Below, one piece after another: positions 38,758-50,890 of a stretch of DNA of 64,000 nucleotides. The translations under genes and the position numbers were made by a program. The notes under the pieces are model-generated. The model searched no databases and had not been told where the DNA came from. It was given only the letters and a program-made list of their open reading frames with translations. Source of the DNA: Fremontodendron californicum (Eukaryota > Streptophyta > Magnoliopsida > Malvales > Malvaceae); assembly GCA_030761205.1 (NCBI GenBank), contig JAULJL010000028.1, positions 12,382,001 through 12,446,000 of the forward strand, given 5' to 3'. Every line of letters begins with the position of its first letter. The stretch's first letter is position 1.

Positions 38758-39439
38758 ATTAAAAAATCAGACCGGACCGGTCGGTCTGATCGATTGAATA
38801 AAAAATTGGTGACTTGTTCGGTCCGATGACTATAATAGAATCAAATTTTTATCGAACTAGTTAAAAACGGGATTGAACCGATAAATAATCAGAGTCGAGG
38901 GTTTCTTGTTAAGGTTGGGAATGGAGCAGGGCAGTTTTTTGCTTGCCCCGACCCCGACCTGACCTACCTCTAGATAACCTGACCCCATCCCGAAAAATTT
39001 ACAAATTTGAATTTTTGACCAATTTTTTGTTGTTATGGATATTGCTAAACAACTATATGTGCTTAATTTAATATATAAGAAATTAAAAAATTAATATATA
39101 TTATACTTTTAGTTCAATTAGCAATTTTGGCAGTGTATCTTTCCTTTGTTCTACTAACTTTACTACTCGTGCTTGTAGTCTGGCAAAAGCTTTCACATGC
39201 ATTAAAGGCAAAAGCTCAAGTTAATCATACACAACAACGAGAGAAGAGAAGAGAAGAGTTAGAGGAGCTGACGAGATCAGTTGGAACCAAGCTTCAAGAA
39301 AGAAACGAATTAGGGATTTGGGGAAAAAGAAAGGGAAGAATAATATAAAAATTATACTGAGAGAAACTCACTCAAGCAGCCCATAAGTGAAGGTTCACTT
39401 GAAAAGAAAGAAAATTTGAAGAAGGAAGAATTGGGAAGA

Positions 39440-41256
39440 TGATGCACCCAAAAGAGTGTATCTTGTTTAACCTTGCACTTAAAAAAAATCAATTGTAGAG
39501 TATAGTGATTAGAAAGGGTCGAGTCCTCAGGGATTGGGTTTTAATCTATGAGTTATTAGTTTATAACTTAGGTTCAAAGAAAACAAAAGAAAAGGGGGTT
39601 TTGAAATAGTTTTAAAAATAAGCAAACAAGAAAAGTAAGATGCAAGTAAGAAATAAGAAATCAAATATGAGAGAAATATGGTTAAGGTTTCATTCTCTAC
39701 CACTAGACATCATTAAGAACCAATTTCAGATCTATCAATATCAACCAACTATCAAAGTTAACAACCGTAGATAACAACAAGCTCTGTTATCCCAATCTTT
39801 CCTTAGTTTTTCGTTAAATAGAACAAGCTCTCTATTTAATCTCTAACCATCAAACAACCTAGAATAAGCTCTCTAAATTCAATTTAATGGCATCTTTATG
39901 ATGAGAAAGATAGGTTGATCTAAGCAACAAACACATAAGCTCGGATTGTCAACTTAGGTTATGTTCCACTTTGCAATTATCGAAAACTTGACCATAATCA
40001 TTAATCACAAATTGCCACTTATGAATAGGAAATCAAGACAATTACACGGATCAAGACTCCTAAACTAGCAAAAGATAATTATCAAGATCTATCTAGTTGT
40101 ACACCTAAATAAATCAAGACAACATCATAAACAATTCTTGTAGAAGAACATAAGCAACTTTGATAGAAAATTAATGATAGATAGAATCTGAAAATCAATT
40201 ACAAAACATGTCTAGGGCTTTGAAATCACCCTTAACCAAATAAAAGTTTAGCCTAGCATAGGCATTGTAAACATAAACATAAAATTAAAGAGAATCTAAG
40301 AAGAAAATAAAAGAAAAAAAGAAGAAGAAGAAGAATATTAATTATCCAGCCTCTTGCTCTCTCAAAAACAAAGAAACAAAGAAGAAATCAGAACTTTGAT
40401 GCTTGGGAAAGTGTATTTTCGTTTGCCCCCTTGTTCTCTATTTACAGGCAATAGCTAGGGCATCAAACAAGTGAATTTCAGCTCTCTCCCTTCAATAAAT
40501 GCTGACTTGTGGCTAAAGTTAAGGAAAAGTGGCTGACTTTTGTGTTTTAAGGAAAGATATAAGCCTTGGCAGCCAAGTTTGAATAAAGTAGGAAAGTTTT
40601 AGTCAAAGCACTCTTTAATGAAGAGAGATTACATTCTTGCAGCCAAAATAAGTGTAAGGAAGGAAAGTCTTGGCTGATTTAATTCTCCTACTTTGACTAG
40701 GATTAGCTTTAAGGAAAGATACTTGCAATTAATGCAATTAATGCAATTTGACAGCCACTAATCCTTCTTTGACAAGGATAAACATAAATGTCAGCTAGGG
40801 TATTAAGAAAAAAAATGTGATTTGCGGCTAGGGCATTTTCTGCCACTAGGGTTGTTTAGGGAGATATTCCAATGCCGATTTGGATGATCATTTCTTATCC
40901 GATTTAGGGCCATGACCAACATTTGGAAAGGTAATCAAGTGATCTTCAAAAGTCAAGAAGTAAGTTTCTTCGAATAAAGAGTCTAACATCATGTTTTCTT
41001 AGCAACAAGCTCCGGAGGTCAAATCTGTCTTCTTGCTTTGCACCAAGAATTTGATCTTTTTGACTCCCAACTCTTTTTCCATCTTGTGATTGTGATTTTG
41101 TAAGCTCTTTAACATCCTAATTGACATGTTTTGACTTCATCTCCTCCAAAATACCTACAAAGCATAAAAACCTAGTAAAATGTCAAGGAAGTAAGAATCA
41201 AAGCACAGAGTATAAGGAAATTAAATAGGAAAATGTATGAAATTAAGCACTTATCA
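39440..41256 (-). repeat. Athila A 3' LTR
   Basis: 1817 bp, TGATGCACCC...CACTTATCA on the plus strand. Relative to the other LTR it has a 9-bp duplication (ATTAATGCA repeated near 40735). Its TATA box is changed to TGTAAATA (minus strand, near 40438). Confidence 0.95.
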
Positions 41257-42874
41257 AATTCCCCCACACTTAATCTTTTGCTAGTCCTCGAGCAAAATCA
41301 AATAGCGACAAAATAATAAAACCTAATCTAATCCTATTTCAATACAAATTAGAGACAATCATTGAACAAGTCTTATAAACTAATCAATAGCTTAAAGAGT
41401 TTCACAAAAAATCATGCTTGATAGTAAATGGTTTGAGTTAAGCTAAAATTAACATAACATATCTCAATCAAAATAGTGCATGTTCAAACTTAATCTCAAC
41501 TTCTCACATGTGATACCCTTATGATTTTCACTCTTTAAAGTAGTGGTGAAGTGTTTACACTCAATCAATCTCATGAAAACAGTTTCTACCATATGCTTGC
41601 TTGTCCACCTATTCTCCACTACTTAGATCATGCAACTTCATGAATCAAGAGGTCTTTATGCAAGGTTATTATGGGGCCAAGGGGTAATAATGTGGCTAAA
41701 GAATAAAAGATAAAGGATATTACAAAAGTTCCAAAGATTTTATAGAGTTTAGAGACATAATAAGATTTATACAAAGAAACTTCTCAAAACTCTTTACAAG
41801 TACATAGTCACATAGGCCGAATATTCATGTTGGGCCTTTTCTTCATTCTAAACAACTTTGTAACATCTTTTTCTTCTTCCACAAATTCAAGAGATGATTC
41901 ATATTTTTTTTTTCATTTTTTTTTCACATAGGAATGTATTTGCCAGTATTCCATTTCTTTTTCTCTTGACTTTTCTTTTCTTTTTCCCCCACACTTATTT
42001 CTTGTTTCTAACCCAAATTTTCAATAGATCTTCCTTGTCTTTGCAACTTGTCTCAAAACATGCTAATTCATCTTTGGAACAAAGGTAAAGATATAAATAA
42101 GTATATTTAGGTTAGGGACAAGTTATGGTTACCAAAGAAATAGCTTATTCAATGTAGGCTCAAATTGGTTCACTAAGGGTGTGTTCTCTTGGAACATCAA
42201 TAAGGGATGGCTGTTTGGCCCTGGCTAAAAATCCTAATGCCTCTATCTTATTCATGTTGTCACATGCATCAATATAGTCTCAACAAGGTCTAAAGCAAGT
42301 TCTAGACAATCATGTAATCATAAGAGCACTCAAGAAAGAAATTAGATTGATATGTATAATGCATCAATTATTATAGGCTCAAAAACTCACAAGGATGATT
42401 ATACAAGTCAGATTTAAGTCTAAACACGCTTCTTTCTCAATCAACATATCATATTAACATTGGCTCATAAAAAAGTTGATATCAAGCTCAATTCTCATGA
42501 AAATCTTCTCACTAATAAATCTGTTTTAGACTTATGCAATTCATATCTCATCATAGTATTGAAAGTAACTAAAACACACTAAAAACAACATAAAAATACT
42601 CAAAAACAAAACACTCTAAATAAAATCCTAAATTCTTCCCCCCACACATAATTTTTACATTGTCCTCAATGTAATGCTATTATCCCCCAATGCAAGAATT
42701 ATATGTAAGAGAAAAGAATTATTAAACAAAACAAAAGGAAAACAATAAAAGATAGAATGATGGAGAGTAAGGAATATGCAAATCTGATATAATAGATGCT
42801 CTCCATCCTTTTGGGTTGCCTCCCAAGAAGCGCTTGGTTTATTGTCCTCAGCCTGACTTAGACCCATGCCATTA
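41257..42874 (-). mobile_element. Athila A 3' noncoding region with two polypurine tracts
   Basis: No coding frame. Next to the LTR is the polypurine tract (minus strand TTAAGTGTGGGGGAATT), with a hairpin at 41276-41297 (7-bp stem TTTTGCT/AGCAAAA). Just after the pol end lies a second, similar purine tract (minus strand TGTGTGGGGGGAAG, 42634-42647), followed at 42657-42672 by another hairpin (ACATTG/CAATGT). Frames at 41894-42088 and 42655-42897 are not genes. Confidence 0.8.
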
Positions 42875-43405
42875 TTATTCAATATAATTTGGCTCAAAAA
42901 GTGGTAACTCCTCTACATCTTGTATTGGAAAGTTCTCATAGTAAGGCTTCAATCTATGAACATTCACTTTGAATGCCTTATCTGTTTTTGGGCTTTGGAT
43001 TTCAACTGCACCATGAGTAAATACATTAGTAATAACAAAAGGTCCAACCCAACGAGAACGTAACTTACCTGGAAATAACTTAAGGCGTGAATGGAAGAGA
43101 AGAACTTTTTGTCCAACAACAAAGTCCTTTCTTGATATCATCTTGTCATGGAATGCCTTAGTCTTTTCCTTGTAAATCCTAGAATTCTCATAGGCATCAT
43201 TCCTTATCTCCTCTAATTCTTGTAGGTCAAGTTTTCTTTGCTTACCTGTCTCATCCATCTCCATGTTGCATTGTTTGATAGCCCAATATGATTTATGTTC
43301 CAATTCAACCGGAAGATGACAAGGCTTACCATAAACAAGTCGATAAGGAGACATACCAATGGGTGTCTTATATGTTGTCCTATAAGCCCAAAGTGCATCA
43401 TCAAG
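42875..43405 (-). pseudogene. Athila A integrase C-terminal part
   Basis: This is the same frame as the upstream pol segment, separated from it by a single stop (TGA at 43406-43408). The original codon was very likely CGA, since the surrounding frame continues as LDDALWAYRTTYKTPIG. It contains the integrase C-terminal region (RSRWVGPFVITNV, then FKVNVHRLKPYYE) and ends naturally before the second polypurine tract. Confidence 0.85.
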
Positions 43406-44494
43406 TCATGAACTCCAATCCTTCCTATTTGGATTAACTGTCTTTTCAAGGATGGACTTAACTTCTCGGTTTGACACTTCAGCTTGCCCACTAGTTTGAG
43501 GATGATATGAGGTGGAGACCTTGTGTGTGATGTTATACTTCCTAAAAAGTGCTTCCATAGTCCTATTGCAAAAGTGAGTACCTCTATCGCTGATTATGGC
43601 CTTTGGCGTTCCAAACCTAGCAAAGATGTTAGTCTTGACAAAATCTGAAACAACTTTAGAGTCATTAGTCCTAGTGGATTTTGTTTCCACCCACTTTGAA
43701 ACATAACCAACGGCAAGTAAAATATAAAGATTACCAAAAGAAGAAAGAAAAGGTCTCATGAAATCCATGCCCCATATATCAAAAATTTCAACAATAAGTA
43801 TTGGAGTTTGAGGCATTTGATTTCTAGCACCTAAGTTACCTGTTCTTTGGCAACGATCACATGACTTGCAAAAGAGGTATGCATCTTTGAATATAGTAGG
43901 CCAATAAAATCCAGAATCAAGAACTTTCATGGTTGTTCTTTTGGATCCAAAGTGTCCTCCACATGCATAAGAGTGACAAAAGGTGAGAATAGATTGAAAT
44001 TCAGATTCGAGTACACACCTTCTTATAATCTGATCGGAGCAATGCTTCCAAAGGTAAGGATCATCCCATATGTAGTATTTGGCATCACTCTTGATCTTAT
44101 TTCTTTGAGCTTGTGTCAACTCTTGTGGCAACTTCTTGGTAACTAAGTAATTAACAATATCGGCATACCAAGGAGTTGTTGTACTTATAAATAGAAGTTG
44201 CTCATCCGGAAAGTTCTCGTTCAAGGGTAGTGCATCCTCTTCATGAACTAAACGGCTAAGATGGTCCGCAACCAGGTTGTCACTACCTCTCTTATCTTTT
44301 ATCTCCAAATCAAACTCTTGTAAGAGAAGTATCCATCTAATCAACCTTGGTTTGGCCTCCTTCTTAGTGAGTAAGTACCTAAGGGCTGCATGGTCAGAAT
44401 ATACAATTACTTTAGTACCAATTAAATAAGATCGAAATTTTTCTAAAGCAAATACAACAGCCAAAAGTTCTTTTTCAGTAGTGGAATAGTTCAA
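43406..44494 (-). pseudogene. Athila A RNase H (part) and integrase core
   Basis: The frame opens with the second half of RNase H (TEKELLAVVFALEKF, VYSDHAALRYLL). It continues into the integrase zinc-binding domain (CHSYACGGHFGSKRT...CDRCQRTG) and the catalytic core with all three acidic positions: Asp in IWGMDFMRPF, Asp in IISDRGTHF, Glu in SGQAEVSNREVK. It is out of frame with the preceding segment because of a 1-base indel near 44500-44520. It ends in a nonsense codon at 43406. Confidence 0.9.
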
Positions 44495-46947
44495 TTGAGC
44501 ATCATTAAGAGTTCGAAGGCATAATAAATGGCATGTGAGGCTTTGCCAACCCGTTGGCCCAAAACAGCTCCAATGGCATAGTCACTAGCATCACACATGA
44601 TTTCATAAGGTACATTCCAATCTGGTGGTTGCATGATAGGAGCTGATGTCAAGAGTCCCTTCAATGTTTCAAACGCCTCTTTGCATTTGTCATCAAAGTG
44701 GAAAACCACATCTTTTTGTAGTAGCTTGCAAAGAGGTAATGTGATCTTTGAGAAGTCTTTGATAAATCTCCTATAGAAACCTGCATGTCCAAGAAAAGAA
44801 CGAACCTCTCTCACATTTGTGGGAGGTGTTAAAGAATGCATAATATCTATTTTAGATTTATCAACCTCTATCCCTCTAGAAGAAATAACATGGCCCAAAA
44901 CTATTCCTTGTTCTACCATAAAGTGACATTTTTCCCAATTCAAAACAAGGTTAGTTTCCATGCATCTTTCAAGTACAAGTGTAAGGTTCTCTAGACATCT
45001 ATCAAAAGAATCACCATAGACACTAAAATCATCCATAAACACTTCTATGATGTTCTCTACATAATCTGAAAATATGCTAACCATATACCTTTGGAATGTA
45101 GCTGGTGCATTACAAAGACCAAATGGCATACGCCGGTATGCAAGAGTACCAAATGGACATGTGAATGTTGTTTTCTCTTGGTCCTCCGGAGCAATGGCTA
45201 TCTGATTATAACCTGAAAAACCATCAAGAAAACAATAATGAGAATGGCCAGCTAACCTTTCAAGCATTTGATCAATAAAAGGTAAAGGAAAGTGGTCTTT
45301 GCGAGTTGTGGAATTAAGTTTACGATAACCAATACAAAGTCGCCACCCTGTTTGAATCCTAGTAGGAACAAGTTCATTCTCATTATTTGTTACCACCGTT
45401 GCACCTGATTTCTTTGGAACCACTTGGACTGGGCTCACCCATTTGCTATCCGAGATAGGATAGATCACTCCAACATCTAGGAGCTTCAGTATCTCCTTTT
45501 TCACAACCTCCATCATAGGAGGGTTCAATCTTCTTTGTGCTTCTCTTGTTGGTTTGGACCCTTCCTCTAACAAAATCCGGTGCATGCACATGGATGGGCT
45601 TATTCCCTTGATATCGGCAATTGTCCAACCAATTGCTGTTTTATGCTCTCTAAGCACCCGGATAAGTCGCTCTTCTTGCAAAGGTGTGAGCTCTTTGGCA
45701 ATGATGACAGATAGTGTGTCCTTTTCACCTAAGAACACATATTTCAAGTGGTTCGATAGTGGTTTCAACTCTAAAGTTGGTGCCTGCAAAATGGAAGGTA
45801 GAAGTTTCTCATTAGATAATTGCAAATCAATAAATGAAACATCAAACCTTGCATCTTTAGGTGGCAGTGAGTGTAAAGATTCTAGTGCCCCTTCCACATG
45901 GTCACTCAAGGCTAGTTCCCCTTTAGCATTCCCCATTCCGAGATGTTTGCTAAGGACTATCTCCACACTATCTTCACCATCTAGCTCATAAGCTTGCTGC
46001 ACTAGTGAGTCAATTATATCAATATTAAAAACAGAATGCACATCACTAGGATATCTCATGGCCTCAAAAATGTTAAAGCGAATTATTTCACCATCAAATT
46101 CCATAGTTAAAGTGCCATCATGTACATCTATTTTAGTTCTTGCTGTTTTCAAGAATGGTCTCCCTAATAGAATAGGTGTAGGATTAGAAGACATCTCATC
46201 TTCCATCTCAATAACATAAAAGTCAGCGGGAAAAACCAATTCATTAACCTGTACAAGAACGTCTTCTACAACTCCTCTTGGATAAGTGTTAGAACGGTCA
46301 GCAAGTTGTATTATAACACCGGTTTCCTCTAATGGTCCTAGATTCAATAAAGCATAAATTGAATATGGCATGACATTAATAGATGCCCCTAGATCTAGCA
46401 TAGCACGCTCAAACCTGGTGTTTCCTATCTTACAAGGAATGGTAAACATACCTGGATCCTTGCATTTAGGTGGGAGTTTCTTTTGAAGAACAGCTGACAC
46501 ATTCTCCCTCACACTTACATTTTCATTCCATTTCAACTTCCGTTTAGATGTGCACAACTCTTTTAGGAACTTGGCATATCTTGGCACTTGCTTGATAGCA
46601 TCTAGTAAAGGAATGTTCACCTCTACTTTCCGGAAGGTTTCCAAAATTTCCTTCTCTTGCTCCTCCTTCTTGGACTTTGCTAACCTGCTAGGAAAAGGTG
46701 GAGGAGTTATATAAGAAGGAAAGGATGGTTTAGGAATTACCTTTTTTAGTGGCTCGTTGGGATGTGAAGAGGATGCCATGGTATTGTTCTCCCCTTGAGC
46801 ACTATCATTTTGTGGTGTCTCTAGCTGTTTCCCACTTCTTAAAGTTATAGCATTGGCATTCTCTTTTGGATTCACTATGGTTTGGGAAGGTAATTTCCCA
46901 GAATCACTTGCTTGCATTTGACTCAGGGTTGTTGCCAATTGCCCCAT
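44491..46947 (-). pseudogene. Athila A protease, reverse transcriptase, RNase H start
   Basis: 818 codons. Protease active site in AMLDLGASINVMPYSIY near residue 190. Reverse transcriptase motifs in order: WRLCIGYRKLNSTTRKDHFP, FLDGFSGYNQIAIAPEDQEK, MPFGLCNAPATFQRYM and the catalytic VFMDDFSVYG. RNase H begins with IMCDASDYAIGAVLGQR. A 1-base frame change about 10 nt upstream of 46956 separates it from gag, and another at the 3' end separates it from the rest of RNase H. Otherwise intact; it probably supplied full enzyme activity until recently. Confidence 0.93.
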
Positions 46948-46955
46948 CTGAGCCT

Positions 46956-48221
46956 CTAAGTTTCGATACTTACCTTTGTCTCCCTTGATTCCTGTTGAAG
47001 TTGAATTGTATTAGTAGTAAGGGTTTTGACAAGATCTTCAAGAGTCTCACCTGAACTTTTTTGTGGTGGCACTTGTTGTCGGGTTTGATATGGTTGTTGC
47101 ACTCTTTGCTGAAAACCCGGTGGCCTATTGTCAAATGGTGGAGGAACAGCTTGTGATTGGTTCCCTCCATAATTGAAGTTTGGATGATCCCTCCATCTTG
47201 GGTTGTATGTGTTTGAGTAGGGATCATATTTCCTTGGTTGGTTCTGAAAGCCACCCATGGCATTCACATGTTCATTGGTGTCTTCTTGAAGTGTTGGACA
47301 CATATCAGTTTGGTGCCCCATGTTTGAACATATGCCACAAGCCTTTATTTGCTGTATATTACCTACAGCCAATTGGTGAACAAGAGAAGTCAGTTTATCA
47401 AAATTTTTTTCAAGGGATGATATACTTACCTCATTAACTCTCTTGGGTTGTGGTGGTGGATCTTGTCTCATTGAGAATTGTTGAGAATTGGCTGCCATGT
47501 TGGAGATTAGAGTTCTAGCAGCCCCGAGAGTCTTATCAACTAGAGCTCCCCCACTAGCGGCATCTATCATACTTCTCTCCATGGGCATGAGACCTTCATA
47601 GAAGTATTGGATGAGAAGTTGTTCACTTATCTGATGGTGTGGACATGATGCACAAAGTTTCTTGAACCTCTCCCAATATTCATATAAGGACTCTCCATTG
47701 TATTGCCTAATCCCACATATCTCTTTTCTAATGTTGGCAGCCTTAGATGCTGGGAAATACCTTTCCAAGAATGCTTTCTTCATATCATTCCATGTAGTGA
47801 TGGTCCCGGATGGTAGATAGTAGAGCCATTCCTTTGCTGAATCAGCTAGAGAGAATGGGAAGGCTCTCAACTTAACTTGCTCTTTCGTGACTCCTGTTGG
47901 TCTCATGCTTGAGCAAACTACGTGGAATTCCTTGAGGTGCTTATTTGGATCCTCTCCTGCAAAACCATGAAAAGTTGGGAGAAGATGAATCAAACCAGAT
48001 TTTAATTCAAAAGCTACCTCAAGATTAGCATATTCAATGCATAATGGTTGTTGATCCAAGTCCGGAGCGGCTAGCTCCTTGAGAGTTTGGTTGTCAGCTG
48101 CTGCCATCTCTTCTTGCTCCTCTTGGATGTTTTGGATCAACTCCTCGATTGGTTGTTGGTGAGAAGTTATAAATTCCCGAATTCTCCTAAGTCTTAAGTC
48201 TTCTTCAGGAGCTTGGAACAT
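46956..48221 (-). CDS. Athila A gag
   Basis: 421 codons from ATG at 48221, beginning 76 bases into the element from the primer site. N-terminal Glu/Gln-rich helix, then the retrotransposon gag capsid domain (LLPTFHGFAGEDPNKHLKEF near 80-100; WNDMKKAFLERYFPASKAAN near 145-165). A CCHC zinc knuckle (CGICSNMGHQTDMC) lies near residue 300, followed by an Asn/Pro/Gln-rich tail. The last few residues come from the shifted frame; in the family gag is continuous with pol. It packages element RNA into particles. Confidence 0.9.
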   Translation of the reverse strand: MFQAPEEDLRLRRIREFITSHQQPIEELIQNIQEEQEEMAAADNQTLKELAAPDLDQQPLCIEYANLEVAFELKSGLIHLLPTFHGFAGEDPNKHLKEFHVVCSSMRPTGVTKEQVKLRAFPFSLADSAKEWLYYLPSGTITTWNDMKKAFLERYFPASKAANIRKEICGIRQYNGESLYEYWERFKKLCASCPHHQISEQLLIQYFYEGLMPMERSMIDAASGGALVDKTLGAARTLISNMAANSQQFSMRQDPPPQPKRVNEVSISSLEKNFDKLTSLVHQLAVGNIQQIKACGICSNMGHQTDMCPTLQEDTNEHVNAMGGFQNQPRKYDPYSNTYNPRWRDHPNFNYGGNQSQAVPPPFDNRPPGFQQRVQQPYQTRQQVPPQKSSGETLEDLVKTLTTNTIQLQQESRETKVSIET

Positions 48222-48296
48222 TCACTAATAAAAAAAATAAGAAAGTAAATAATTAGAACAGAAAATAAGAATAAACCAATAAACTAAAGAAAGCAA

Positions 48297-48314
48297 TCCC
48301 CGACAACGGCGCCA
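48297..48314 (-). other. Primer binding site, tRNA-Asp type
   Basis: The minus strand reads TGGCGCCGTTGTCGGGGA, complementary to the plant tRNA-Asp 3' end with one transition difference. It lies six bases from the 5' LTR. Typical of the Athila lineage. Confidence 0.9.
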
Positions 48315-48320
48315 AAAACT

Positions 48321-50129
48321 TGATGCACCCAAAAGAGTGTATCTTGTTTAACCTTGCACTTAAAAAAAATCAATTGTAGAGTATAGTGATTAGCAAGGGT
48401 CAAGTCCTCAGGGATTGGGTTTTAATCTATGAGTTATTAGTTTATAACTTAGGTTCAAAGAAAACAAAAGAAAAGGGGGTTTTGAAATAGTTTTAAAAAT
48501 AAGCAAACAAGAAAAGTAAGATACAAGTAAGAAATAAGAAATCAATTATGAGAGAAATATGGTTAAGGTTTCATTCTCCACCACTAGACATCATTAAGAA
48601 CCAATTTCAGATCTATCAATATCAACCAACTATCAAAGTTAACAACCGTATATAACAACAAGCTCTGTTATCCCAATCTTTCCTTAGTTTGTCGTTAAAT
48701 AGAACAAGCTCTCTATTTAATCTCTAACCATCAAACAACGTAGAATAAGCTCTCTAAATTCAATTTAATGACAGCTTTATGATGAGAAAGATAGGTTGAT
48801 CTAAGCAACAAACACATAAGCTCGGATTGTTCAACTTAGGTTATGTTCCACTTTGCAATTATCGAAAACTTGACCATAATCATTAATCACAAATTGCCAC
48901 TTATGAATAGGAAATCAAGACAATTACACGGATCAAGACTCCTAAACTAGCAAAAGATAATTATCAAGATCTATCTAGTTGTACACCTAAATAAATCAAG
49001 ACAACATCATAAACAATTCTTGTAGAAGAACATAAGCAACTTTGATAGAAAATTAATGATAGATAGAATGTGAAAATCAATTACAAAACATGTCTAGGGC
49101 TTTGAAATCACCCTTAACCAAATAAAAGTTTAGCCTAGCATAGGCATTGTAAACATAAACATAAAATTAAAGAGAATCTAAGAAGAAAATAAAAGAAAAA
49201 AAGAAGAAGAAGAAGAATATTAATTATCCAGCCTCTTGCTCTCTCAAAAACAAAGAAACAAAGAAGAAATCAAAACTTTGATGCTTGGGAAAGTGTATTT
49301 TCGTTTGCCCCCTTGTTCTATATTTATAGGCAATAGCTAGGGCATCAAACAAGTGAATTTCAGCTTTCTCCCTTCAATAAATGCTGACTTGTGGCTAAAG
49401 TTAAGGAAAAGTGGCTGACTTTTGTGTTTTAAGGAAAGATATAAGCCTTGGCAGCCAAGTTTGAATAAAGTAGGAAAGTTTTAGTCAAAGCACTCTTTAA
49501 TGAAGAGAGATTATATTCTTGCAGCCAAAGTAAGTGTAAGGAAGGAAAGTCTTGGCTGATTTAATTCTCCTACTTTGACTAGGATTAGCTTTAAGGAAAG
49601 ATACTTGCAATTAATGCAATTTGACAGCCACTAATCCTTCTTTGACAAGGATAAACATAAATGTCAGCTAGGGTATTAAGAAAAAAAATGTGATTTGCGG
49701 CTAGGGTATTTTTTGCCACTAGGGTTGTTTAGGAAGATATTCCAATGCCGATTTGGATGACCATTTCTTATCCGATTTAGGGCCATGACCAACCGTTGGA
49801 AAGGTAATCAAGTGATCTTTAAAAGTCAAGAAGGAAGTTTCTTCGAATAAAGAGTCTAAAATCATGTTTTCTTAGCAACAAGCTCCGGAGGTCAAATCTG
49901 TCTTCTTGCTTTGCACCAAGAATTTGATCTTTTTGACTCCCAACTCTTTTTCCATCGTGTGATTGTGATTTTGTAAGATTTTTAACATCCTAATTGACAT
50001 GTTTTGACTTCATCTCCTCCAAAATACCTACAAAGCATAAAAACCTAGTAAAATGTCAAGGAAGTAAGAATCAAAGCCCAAAGTATAAGGAAATTAAATA
50101 GGAAAATGTATGAAATTAAGCACTTATCA
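48321..50129 (-). repeat. Athila A 5' LTR
   Basis: 1809 bp. TATA box TATAAATA on the minus strand (plus 49321-49328) is intact here, unlike the 3' LTR. Adjacent to the tRNA-Asp primer site and, on the outer side, to the GAAGA duplication. Confidence 0.95.
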
Positions 50130-50439
50130 GAAGACAAAGATAAGAACTCAAAATAAGAATTGAGAATGCAGATATGGAGGAGGCAGTGTTGGCAGACGGC
50201 ACTAAACAAAATAGATAGAAAGTTATATAACCCTAAAAAAAATATAAAATCACTAAGGGTATTTTGGTGTCAGTGTCGGTTTCACTTAAACCGGACCCGG
50301 ATAGTTTTTTTAAAATACCCCGACCTGCCCCTCCCCGTACCCGATTTTCAAAGAAAAAACCCGCCCCTATAAGGTCGGGTCGAGGGTATTTGCCATCCCT
50401 ATTTCTGGTTCAGGTGTGGAGGGTTGAAGTCTTTTCAGA

Positions 50440-50890
50440 AAAGAAAAGGAAGGTAGCTCAAGTGCATTGGATGTTAATACTTTTGATAAAAATGAAAAGC
50501 ATAAAAAAATATATTCTGGTATTGATCATAATGAACGACGATCAAAGAGGAAGTACCGTTTGAGATCAAAATTATATGAAGAGTATAGCAGACATGAGGG
50601 GAAGGAAGAAGAAGAAGAATAAGAGAAAGGAAGGGATGAGCACTCGGATAAAAAGCGACAATCTCGCTCTTCACACCATAGCAGGGATATGCGTAAGCAT
50701 AGAAAAAGGCATTCCTCTTCTTCAGAGGATAGAGATTCTCGAACATCGCGTAACCATCATCGAAGAAAGCAATCTCACTCAATTAGAGAAAGGAGAGATT
50801 TGTGCAAAATCAGATCTATCTAAATTCAGTGAGGGCAATGGTGCTAGACTGCTAGTAGGGAAGTTTCTGTGGGTATATCAAAACTAGATG
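50440..50890 (+). pseudogene. Captured fragment of an RS-domain splicing-factor gene (SWAP-like)
   Basis: In one frame the sequence reads as an Arg/Ser/His-rich low-complexity domain (DKKRQSRSSHHSRDMRKHRK, then RKRHSSSSEDRDSRTSRNHH). It is followed after a shift by EKGEICAKSDLSKFSEG, a segment like the tail of plant SWAP/SURP-domain splicing factors. Stops and frame changes make it nonfunctional. Host-gene sequence between transposon ends implies gene-fragment capture. The source gene is inferred from composition and one short block, so it could be another SR-rich protein. Confidence 0.5.

Larger units (their letters stand above)
39440..50129 (-). mobile_element. Athila-lineage LTR retrotransposon A, full length
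   Basis: A complete 10.7 kb element on the minus strand. It has LTRs at both ends beginning TG and ending CA, a perfect 5-bp duplication GAAGA (39435-39439 and 50130-50134), a tRNA-Asp primer site, gag, protease, reverse transcriptase, RNase H, integrase, and a 1.6 kb 3' noncoding region with two purine tracts. By eye the LTRs differ at about 33 positions plus a 9-bp and a 1-bp indel (near 1.8%), so insertion is fairly recent. No env-like frame is present. Confidence 0.95.
38910..50401. mobile_element. hAT-type MITE split by Athila element A
   Basis: The left end is TAAGGTTGGGAATGG and the right end, inverted, TAGGGATGGCAAAT. They are flanked by TTTCTTGT (38902-38909) and TTTCTGGT (50402-50409), an 8-bp duplication with one difference. 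Without the Athila insertion it is about 0.8 kb. Subterminal CCCCGACC/GGTCGGG motifs face each other. The frame at 39127-39348 (73 aa, one hydrophobic stretch and a basic coiled segment) is not recognised and probably not a gene. Confidence 0.65.

Noticed and set aside
39127..39348. 73-aa frame with a hydrophobic stretch and basic coiled segment in the hAT arm
   Set aside because: No family recognised and it sits inside a non-autonomous element; insufficient support for a gene.
45554..45991. 145-aa plus-strand frame opposite Athila A pol
   Set aside because: Antisense shadow of a well-supported coding frame on the minus strand.
48297..48314. tRNA-Asp-like sequences here and at 59895-59912 as tRNA genes
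   Set aside because: Only the last 18 nt of the tRNA are matched, next to LTR ends; they are primer binding sites.
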